Source of the DNA: Hemileia vastatrix
Taxonomy: Eukaryota > Basidiomycota > Pucciniomycetes > Pucciniales > Zaghouaniaceae
DNA: 64,000 nucleotides
Direction of reading: 5' to 3'
NCBI GenBank assembly: GCA_030280995.1
Contig: JASXTE010000008.1
Location: forward strand, 20,365,693 to 20,429,692
The position numbers and the translations under genes were made by a program. Below are positions 55,733-64,000 of this stretch, one piece after another (the first letter of the stretch is position 1; each line of letters begins with the position of its first letter). The notes under the pieces were generated by a model. That model was not told the origin of the DNA, made no database searches, and saw nothing but the letters and a program-made list of their open reading frames with translations.

Positions 55733-56275
55733 GATGTGGAAATGACAGGAAATGCAAACAAACCAAACCCCCTTCCCCCAGTACCACAGAAGGAAGAAAA
55801 GCCTCTAGTGCCTCAAGAAGGTCTTCCAAAAGGCTTCAAAATAAAAAAGCTCCCTCTGCCACAACAAATCAGCAACCTATCCAGTCATATAAAAGAGTTG
55901 AAGACAGAAAATATGACGTACAAAGCAAAGGTAGAAACATTGTGGGATCAGGTCCAAGAACTCAGGAACCAGATTCAGGCCCAGGCCCCTCCTCAGTTGC
56001 CTCCCAATCAGCCTCAATTTCAGGCTCAACCTTCACAGCCACCCAGCTCAACCATCCAAAATCCAAATACTATGGAAGTAGAGCAATGGAAATGGGATTA
56101 TCTAATGAGTCACTACCAACAGAATGTGCAACACCCGCCTCATCATCAGCCTGGCCCATCCAGAACACCCAATTTCCATCCACCTCCTCATCCCTACCAA
56201 CAAGGCAGGAGAAAGAAGGCCCAAGCACATTCCCAAAACCAGTCCCAGGGGAAGTTTCCTCCTCTGCCATGGTAA
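55733..56275 (+). CDS. Overlapping frame of chromovirus E, probable spliced Gag-like protein
   Basis: In the second frame, open from 55673 to TAA 56273-56275: LPKGFKIKKLPLPQQI, NLSSHIKELKT, a coiled coil, Pro/Gln-rich linker, WKWDYL, GPSR, PPHPYQQGRRKK. It matches 52682-52116 closely. No strong ATG in good context begins it, but a canonical intron (55669-55732) would join the 25-codon start at 55594 directly to DVEMTGN in this frame, giving about 205 residues. The unspliced RNA would give Gag-Pol instead. Confidence 0.55.
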   Translation, partial: DVEMTGNANKPNPLPPVPQKEEKPLVPQEGLPKGFKIKKLPLPQQISNLSSHIKELKTENMTYKAKVETLWDQVQELRNQIQAQAPPQLPPNQPQFQAQPSQPPSSTIQNPNTMEVEQWKWDYLMSHYQQNVQHPPHHQPGPSRTPNFHPPPHPYQQGRRKKAQAHSQNQSQGKFPPLPW

Positions 56276-59200
56276 GTAATTTGGTTGATTGTCACTTGGG
56301 TATGTTTTCTAATAAATCTTCTTCTGCAGGTAATATTATTGAACATGGTGAAAGAACAGTTAAACCTGTTAAAAGACAGCTTCCTGTAACTAGTAGCCCT
56401 ATTGATGTAATTAGCAAATTGTCATTTGATGAACCTTTACATTTAACTTCTACATCTTTAATTAATCCTTCTCTTGCAATTAAAAATGATTCTGTTCCCC
56501 CTGAAATCTATACCTTAATTGAAAAAACTTCTGAGGAAATATTGAAAGATACCCTTGATTTTAATATTGTGAAAGACAAACATGTGAGAGACGTGTTAAT
56601 CCATGAAAATGATAGATTAAATAATTTACACTTGCAATGTAAAGTGAGTTCTTCTGCACAAGATACAGCTTATTTAAAAATCAAAGAAACCTTAAATATT
56701 GTTCTTAGTCAACAAAAACAAATAAGAAGTGACCATAGAGCTATCTCAGATAGAAATATCAGTCTACATAAGACATTGAGTGAATTGAAACCCCTTATTG
56801 AGGAAAATTATTCATTCAAAAATGAAATAAAATCTCTACAAAATGAGTTTAAGAAGCTAAAAAATGATTTCCATGCACTAAGTACCAAACACTCAGTTTC
56901 TGAGGACAGAAATGTTCTATCTCTTGCAAAAGTAAATGACCAGATGTCTGAAATTCCAAGAATAAGAAACTATGTGTCTGACCTACAGGAAAAGTTCTCA
57001 ACCTTAACCATCAATAATGAATTAAATGAGATTTCTGCAAATAAGCTGCATAAAAATAAAGGGAAAAAACCTGAACAAAGTTCATCCTTTCTTCCTCATA
57101 TTTCAACCATTAAACAAACTGACAATGAGTCTGTAAAATCTTTTGCTACTAGCAAAAAATCTTGTGATGGTCATGCACCAGCTGTTTCTGTAAATAATGA
57201 AATTTCTGAACACCTGGCTAAACTTCAGGAATTATTACTAATGAATAATTCAAACCAAAAAGTGGACCATCCCAGTAGTCAGAAAAATTGGCCTAAGTTA
57301 GACCAATATCCTACCTTTGATGGTGATTCTTCCTCTGATTGGCAACACTTTATCCAGAGAATTGATAATTTAAAGAGATCTTATAAACTACCTGATGAGG
57401 AAATTGTTTCTAAGCTAATTTCTTTATTTTCCAATGTAGCCTTGATGTGGTATGAATCTGTCCTCTTAGATAACAATCATTATACATGGAATGATTAAAA
57501 ATCCTTGATTGAGAATCAGTTTGGTGGTTCAAAATTCAGGTTAGCTCAGCAAAGACTGTATGAGAATACTAGATATGTATCCTCCTCTGTTGAAAAGCCC
57601 ATTGTTTTTCTGATGAAAATAAGTAAAATCCTTAGAGCAATTGATCCAAAGATGGATTATGATATTTGGAGAGATAAAATCTTGTATAAATTACCAAATT
57701 CTCTTAGGGATTTGATTGTTGCTAGAACTGAGCATGTAAGGGAAAATTATTCTTTCATTAATATCTGTAAAGAAGTACTACTCAACCATAGATATGAACC
57801 AAAGAATTACCTTAGTAAATCTTATAATGATCAGAATAAACCTTCTATAAAGCTCCCAGAAAAATCTGGTAAACCCTCTGCCCCAGTTGCACCTAAAAAA
57901 TATGCAACAAATACTTGTTATAAATGTAACAAACCGTGGCAGAAGGGTCATGTTTGTGACAAGAAAATTCATCTTGTTGAACAAAATGAAGACACTGATG
58001 AAATTGAACTTGATGTCAATAATTCTTCCAGTGACTGTGAAAGTAATATCTCCTATGACAATGAATCTGTTAAAGATGTTTTAATGTTGGAACATGATGT
58101 CCATTATTTAAATAATATATCTGAAGATTGTGTATTGAATTTATCTTCAGTAGAAAATGCTGAGATAATTAAAGATATTACTAACAATTCTATTCCTATA
58201 TCCCCTTTAAAGGCACCTGTTATCATTAATGGTAAAAATGTTGATGTAGTTCTTGATTCTGGTGCTGGAGGAAGTGTAGTATCTGAAAAAGCTTTGGCTT
58301 CAGTGGATAAGGAATATTTGAGTAAATTATTGCCTATAACTTCTAAAAAATGGAGAGGGTATGGTTCTACCTTATTTCCTATTGGCAAATACAAAACCTC
58401 TGTATTCTTCAAATATAATGGTGGTTTTGTCAGAGCTATTTGTGAGTTTGTTGTCATGAAAAATGATAATTTGAGCAATTGGTTTATTATGGGAAATGAT
58501 ATTTTAACCATGTTTGGTGTGAAACTGGACCCAGCAAATAATTGCTTTACCTTAGGAATGAATGGGAAAAGAAAATTCAAAATTTCTTCTCCTAAACCTT
58601 CTGGGCATTTGTTGAAATCTTGTAACTCACTGACCCAATGTAAAGGTAGAACAACAACTGAAATGGATGCTTTATTACATGAAATAAATACCGCTTCTTT
58701 TGGTGATCATTTGACTAATGAACAAAAGGATTCTATTGTTGCCTCTATTACCTCTTTCCCTATGGCTTTTGCTCATGGTTCTCATGTCTTGGGAATTGTT
58801 CAGGAAGAGATGAAAATTACCTTATCCTGTAATTTGAGTGATATTCCTCCTTCCCTTAAGAAAAAACCATATCCTGCTTCTCCATCAAAAAGAAAAGATA
58901 TTGAAGATAATATTGAAACATTATTGAAAATGAATATCATTGAGAAAGTGAATGTCACCCCCAAATATTGTGTCATCTCCCCAGTCTTGATTTCATATGA
59001 AAAAGATAAAGCTAGATTATGTGGAGATTACAGAGCTTTAAATACTTATACTGTTGATGATATTTATCCTTTACCCAGAATTAATTCAATACATGCTACC
59101 TTGCAAGGTGCAAAATTTATTAGTTGTCTGGATGGTAATAAAGGTTATCATCAAGTTCCAGTTGAGAAAAATTCTCAAAATTTTTTGCTTATTGCTACTC

Positions 59201-61794
59201 ATATGGGAATATATAAGTATGTTAGGATGCCATTTGGCCCTAAAAATGCTCCTTCAGTTTTCCAGAAAGTCATGGATAACACTTTCCATCAAGAAATTAT
59301 TGAAGGTTGGCTCATGGTTTATATTGATGATAATATTGTTTTTTCTAAAACTTTTGATGAACATATGATTCACTTGAATAAAGTTTTCCAAAAAATGGAT
59401 GAAATCAATATGACCTTATCTTTAAAAAAGTGTAAATTTGGTTTTCAATCTTTGAAAGTCCTTGGCCATGTTGTGTCAGGCTTACAAATTTGTGTAGACC
59501 ATAATAAAGTTGCTGCCATTCAAAATGTTAAAGCACCAACTTCTGTAAGAGAAATCCAAAGTTTTTTGGGTATGTGTGGCTATTATAGACAATATATTAA
59601 AAATTATCAGGTCATAGCCTTGCCTCTTACAAAACTAAACAGAAAAGATGTTGCTTTTCTCTGGAATGATGACTGTCAGAAAGCTTTTAATACATTGAAA
59701 AGTTGCTTAATGACAGCCCCTATATTGGCTCTCCCAGATTTTAACAAGCCATTTGTACTTTATACAGATGCTAGCTTTATTGGTCTGGGTGCTGCCCTTC
59801 ACCAAAAGCAAATTATTAATGATAAATCCTCAGAGGTTGTAATTTGTTATATTTCAAGAACCTTAAGAAATAGTGAATTGAAATATGGTGCCACTCAATT
59901 GGAGTGCTTAGCAGTTGTTTGGGCTCTTGAGAAACTTCATTACTACTTGGATGACCAAAAATTTGAGTTGGTAACTGACTGTAGTGCTGTGAAATCTCTC
60001 TTAAACCTCAAGACACCTAACAGACATATGTTCAGGTGGCAACTTGCTGTTCAGGAATACAGAGGAAGGATGACTATTATCCACAGAGCTGGAAACTTTC
60101 ACTCTAATGTTGATATGCTCTCCAGATTGCCTCTGCCAAATAATGACTCCAATCCTTCTTATGTACCTGAGGATGACACTGTTCATATACATGGTATATT
60201 TATAGTTGATATGGAAGAAGAGTTATTACAGTTAATACTGGATTCATATGATAAATATTCTAACTTAAATAAATTAGTTACTATTTTGAATGATCCTAAG
60301 AATGCTTCAATTCAAGCATTAATAAAAACTCTTCCTGCAAAGTACCAAAGTGCTTTAACTAAAGGAAAGTTTTCTATTGAAGATGGTTATATATATTATA
60401 GAAGGAAGCTTACCAATGTAATTGTTATTCCTCCTTCAATGAAAGAAACTATCCTCAAACTTTGTCATGATGACATATTAGCTGGTCATTTTGATCTTGA
60501 AAAAACATTGATTAGAATCAAAAACACTGCATGGTGGGCTAATATGTCTGAAGACACAAAATTATATGTTGAATCTTGTGATTCCTGCCAAAAATCTAAA
60601 AGGTTAACAGGTAAGAGAGCAGGGTTATTACAACATATTGAAGCACCTAGTGCTCCCTGGCAAATCATTAATATGGATTTTGTCACTGGTCTTCCTGTTG
60701 CAGGTAAAGACAGCTTTAACTCTTGTTGGGTAATAGTTGATAGATTCACAAAAATGTGCAAATTTATTCCAACCCACAAAGATGTATCCACCAAAGAATT
60801 AGCTTTCTTATGGTGGTCTTACATGTTTAATATTATTGGTTTTCCAAAAGCCATTATCTCTGATAGGGATCCAAAATTCACTTCTGAGTTTTGGACCTCT
60901 TTGATGGATATTTGTGGCTGTGAGTTAAAATTGTCTACAGCTCACCATCCTCAGACTGATGGTCTAGCTGAAAGAATGATTCAAACTCTGGAAGATATGA
61001 TTAGAAGGTATTGTGCCTCTGGTTTAGAATATAAAGACAATGACAGATTTACTCATGATTGGGTCACTCTTTTGCCTGGTCTTGAATTTGCATATAATAG
61101 CACTGTTCATTCTGTCACTGAGAAAAAGCCTTTTGAGCTTTGGTTAGGTTATGTCCCAAACACTCCTGCTCAGATTCTCAATAATAAATTACCTAAGTTG
61201 GAACTACACCCTGGTGTAAAATCTTTTATGCAAATGCAACAGCTATGCAGAAAACATGCTCAGAGTTGTATTGATAAAGCATTTGAATATGAAAAGAAAA
61301 GATGGGATAAATCCCATAAAGAATACACATTTAACAAGGGTGATGAAGTGTTCATCTCTACTGTCCATTTCAATTTACAAGGTAACCACAAATTAAAAGA
61401 TCCTTTTGTAGGACCATTTGTTGTTAAAAGAATGGTTGGTGATAATGCAGTAGAAGTTGTATTGTATTCTCCATATGATAGGAAACATCCCGTCTTTCCC
61501 ATTTCTTTACTTAAACCTTATACTTCCAACAGTGACTTATTTCCAAAAAGAAAAGGAAGACCTAAGAAGAACCCTCAGGAAGTCACAGAAACAGCAGAAA
61601 TTGATAAAATTCTCAATGATAGAATTATCACTTCTGAAAGAGGTACTGAATATTTATTGAGATATAAGAAAAAATCATCTGAACATGATGCATGGATACC
61701 TGGCAAGGAAATTTCAAATCTGCCTGCTCTGTTGAAAAAATACAAAAAGAAAAAATCTTAGCATTTTTTTTATTGTTTTTTTAGAGTGAGGGAG

Positions 61795-62934
61795 TGTCAG
61801 CCAGGCTATTCCAGGAGTCCAGTAAATGATATATAAATTATAAAACCTTAAAGAGTGGGTAAGACTTGTATTTAATGAATATAACTTAATATTTTATTGC
61901 ATAATGAAATTATATAAGAATTTTATTATATACAAGTGTTACATTAAATTTATTGGTTATATATATTTTTATATACAATTAAATTGAGCATAATATAATA
62001 ACTTCTACAAATAATGGCGCATTTTTATGTATTTAATAATTATAAATTTATATTTAATTAATTAAAAAACATATATTATAATTACAAGTGTAAATTTGAT
62101 TTATAATATATTTAAATTAATTACTTAAATTTATATATTAAATAATACCTCTCATATGATACTAAACAATTATTAAGGACGCTTCTTTTGACCCTTAATT
62201 GTGTTAGAAAAAACAAATAAATTAATTTGGACTAAATTGAGATTAATTGCTTGTTTTGTTGCGTCAAATTATTTTTTGTTTCACTTAAAATGTCCTCTAA
62301 TCAGAATGTACCATCTGTTGGGAATTATATTTCTCATAGTTCCTATGTTTCCAATCTTGTTTAGTTATTCACTATTGTCACTTACTGATTTGGGAATTAA
62401 TGGCGGGGAAATTGGATTCTTAATTGGGCTTTTAATTATTTGTTTCATGTTTTTCTCTATATTGTTATGTTTCATTTACTCTTTTGATATGTTTGTTTTA
62501 TTCCATTCTAATCATTTTATTTACAAATATAGTAGCGCTTCAGAGGACCCATTGCCTATAAAAGGGCCTTGGATAATCCCCTGTAGCCTTATCACTTATT
62601 ACACACTCAACAATTTAAAAATAAAATTATTACGCTTATTATTATTTTTATTAGTATTAAATTCTAATTAAAAATTCTAAATAACAATTTAAAGGTTGCC
62701 TTAAGTCTGATAGTAATTATAGTGTTTGCCGCGCAGAACTCTTACTTAAACAATATTAAATATTAATAAAACCAATTTGTTGTCACCTCTCAAATCACTC
62801 GTCGTTGCTTTCTCTCAAATAAATTAAATAATTTCAAGTGTTTTTATTTCCTTTATTTCTAAACTACTATCTCCTTCTTGTCCTCCTCTCTTTTCTTCCC
62901 TCTTCTCTTATATCTTCTAGACGACTGACCGACA
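61795..62934 (+). repeat. 3' LTR of chromovirus E
   Basis: 1140 bp, offset 8034 bp from the 5' copy. Right edge fixed by ACGTT at 62935-62939. TATAAAA at 62557-62563. Confidence 0.94.
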
Positions 62935-62939
62935 ACGTT

Positions 62940-63049
62940 CGTCGTTTTCTTGCCTCCACTTGTCCTTTACAGGTGTTTGTACGCCGATGGTCCCCTCGAT
63001 TACGCCTCAAGTAACGTTGCGCCGTCGATATTTCGGAAAGGATCCCAAT
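62940..63049 (-). other. Proximal leader of the minus chromovirus, cut off by element E
   Basis: 110 bp between the ACGTT duplication and the 5' LTR. GC-richer than its surroundings, as is the equivalent leader of E (54901-55020). Holds the primer site at 63035-63047. Confidence 0.65.
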
Positions 63050-63873
63050 TTTCAAGGGTCACTTTTGGTCTAGAAGCTTTGGTACGGTCTTATATGAAGA
63101 TTTTAAGGTATGATTTGACTCTCAATAATTAGGTACGTATTTCTTAATCAAGTATGATTTCTTTTCTCAAAGTAAGAGGTAGATTTAAATATTTTATATA
63201 AGTTATAAAATAGAATTACGTTTTGTTGTAAGTACTAAAGATATAAGTTATAATAAATAAGTTTTAGTGTTATTGTTATTGTAATTAAATGAGTTGGTAA
63301 AATAGAATGATCCAAAAGACAACAAAAGGAGAGGCCTTTTATAGGCAAAGGAGAGACAAAGCACAGAAATCAAATTCTAAAAACAGTAGGAAAAGAGAGA
63401 GAAAAAGAAAATTCCAGAAAGAGTATTTCAAATAATAAAGTTATTCCAAAAAGAAGGCGTCAAAAAGATGTATTTACAGAGTATGTCAGAAATACATCAA
63501 TATTTTTAATATTTACTGTAAATGTCAATTCCAAATAAAAAATTTGATTTTTTTGTATATATTTAATATTATTTGAATATTTAAATCTTATTTTATCTTT
63601 GTATTTTATTTTTTTAAATATAAAGTTTTATTTTTCCCAACCTGTCAATTGAGCACGGTGTTAGAGAAAAATATAAGGGAAAAAATTATAATTATAATTT
63701 TACTTATTTATTTAATTAATTAATTTAATTTTAACATTCTGTAACTAGTTAATTTATAACTAATTTTAATGTAACTAAATGATAATTAAATAATAATTAA
63801 AGATGATAAGGTGCAGCTTCATCCAGTAAATAATTTCTTATTTCACTGGGTAAGTCTAGTAGCCTGGCTGACA
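63050..63873 (-). repeat. 5' LTR of the minus-strand chromovirus
   Basis: 824 bp, uninterrupted. TATA on the minus strand at 63337-63343 would drive gag-pol were it not for element E downstream. TAAGT flanks at 63874. Confidence 0.93.
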
Positions 63874-63901
63874 TAAGTGGTGAATCTGAAGTTAAAGACA
63901 T
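63874..63901 (-). pseudogene. Tet-like gene, first codons, detached 5' fragment
   Basis: ATG 63901 opens MSLTSDSPLT. After removing the insertion and one TAAGT, the frame runs straight into the Ser-rich sequence at 41311. Repeated SLTS and SSS on both sides of the junction support one original N-terminus. Confidence 0.6.
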
Positions 63902-64000
63902 GTATTTTTCTACTTAAAAATTTGTTACTTTTCAAAAACCCAAAATTATACATTTAAAAAAAACTCACTTAATTTAAATTAAAAAATAAAAAATCCTCAA
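63902..64000. other. Upstream region of the Tet-like gene
   Basis: AT-rich; in minus orientation this is the 5' flank of the split gene. No clear promoter motif; the window ends here. Confidence 0.4.

Larger units (their letters stand above)
55594..61761 (+). pseudogene. Chromovirus E gag-pol, one in-frame stop
   Basis: ATG 55594 to 61761 in one frame, interrupted only by TAA 57496-57498 where the minus copy has Trp (EDWKKL). Order: Gag with coiled coil; FGGSKFRLAQQRLYENTRY; CYKCNKPWQKGHVC; protease VVLDSGAGGSVVS; reverse transcriptase with catalytic YIDDNIVFSK; RNase H with intact TDAS; integrase HHCC and DDE (MDFVTGLP, SDRDPKFTSEF, HHPQTDGLAERM); C-terminal chromodomain (EIDKILNDRIITSERG...HDAWIPGKEISN). 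Apart from the stop every enzyme box looks functional. The codons at 55733-56271 overlap another, better conserved frame. Confidence 0.9.
53761..62934 (+). mobile_element. Ty3/Gypsy chromovirus, element E, nested
   Basis: 1140-bp LTRs (53761-54900, 61795-62934) begin TGTCAGCCAGGCTA and end ACCGA(A/C)A, differing at about 4 sites (about 99.6%). The duplication ACGTT is at 53756-53760 and 62935-62939, inside the leader of the minus-strand chromovirus. A single gag-pol frame, one stop codon. Polypurine tract AGAGTGAGGGAG at 61783-61794. The youngest LTR insertion in the window by LTR divergence. Confidence 0.95.
41317..63873 (-). mobile_element. Ty3/Gypsy chromovirus on minus strand, interrupted by two later insertions
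   Basis: Outer LTRs match once inserts are removed: the 3' LTR is 41317-46757 (824 bp without the DNA element), the 5' LTR 63050-63873 (824 bp), differing at about 9 sites. The duplication TAAGT is at 41312-41316 and 63874-63878. Terminal sequence is TGTCAGCCAGGCTA read inward. The internal region contains pol, gag and leader on the minus strand; the leader is split by element E (53761-62939 including one ACGTT). Without inserts the element is about 8.8 kb. Confidence 0.93.

Noticed and set aside
56272..56329. Second intron in chromovirus E (GTAAGT...TGCAG, 58 bp; same spacing in the minus copy)
   Set aside because: Removing it does not connect either open frame to the downstream gag frame; in the offset frame it gives the same stop. 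The equal spacing may simply follow from the coding alignment.
57496..57498. Programmed stop readthrough in chromovirus E gag-pol
   Set aside because: The sibling has Trp here, and its own stop is at a different place, so these are independent lesions.
61795..63873. A single 2.1-kb LTR from TGTCAGCC to GGCTGACA
   Set aside because: The ACGTT duplication at 62935-62939 and the match of 63050-63873 to 41317-46757 show two different LTRs in opposite orientation meeting at a nested insertion.

Overview
This is eukaryotic, AT-rich, repeat-dominated DNA. Short GT-AG introns, a Tet-like 2OG-Fe(II) oxygenase relic, a secreted tandem-repeat protein and LTR retrotransposons filling most of the window suggest a fungus with a large, transposon-bloated genome, most likely a rust (Pucciniales). 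The species cannot be fixed from sequence alone. There are no rRNA genes, complete tRNA genes, CRISPR arrays or bacterial-type operons.

Layout. 1-856: LTR fragment of a chromovirus. 1486-2757 (-): secreted protein with eight 24-residue repeats. 3904-9365 (-): Copia element A (117-bp LTRs, target duplication AGCCG). 9495-22438 (+): 12.9-kb Gypsy element D (1148-bp LTRs, target duplication ACGG, tRNA-Lys-type primer site, a -1 frameshift site, an antisense gene, and about 27 copies of a hairpin-plus-TAAACTG motif). 22696-28662 (+): decayed Copia element C (119-bp LTRs, target duplication ATTAT) carrying two MITEs. 28663-32702: MITEs and small repeats. 32703-34018 (+): broken Myb/SANT-like gene. 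34598-39912 (+): Copia element B (613-bp LTRs that contain an ORF, target duplication AAATG).

The right third is one nested structure. A Tet-like gene on the minus strand (start codon at 63901, remainder at 41316-40123) is split by a chromovirus on the minus strand (41317-63873, 824-bp LTRs, target duplication TAAGT). Its 3' LTR was hit by a 4.6-kb CACTA-like DNA element (41707-46320, duplication AAA). Its 5' leader was hit by a sibling chromovirus E on the plus strand (53761-62934, 1140-bp LTRs, duplication ACGTT). LTR divergence agrees with that order: about 9 of 824 differences for the outer element, about 4 of 1140 for the inner one.

The retroelement genes follow the usual division: Gag particles, protease, reverse transcriptase/RNase H, integrase, and in the chromoviruses a C-terminal chromodomain. 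Nearly every copy carries one or a few stops or frameshifts. The least expected signals are the repeated hairpin motif of element D, a conserved overlapping frame with a possible spliced leader in the chromoviruses, a -1 slippery site, and a CACTA-like MITE family whose target duplications can all be read here.
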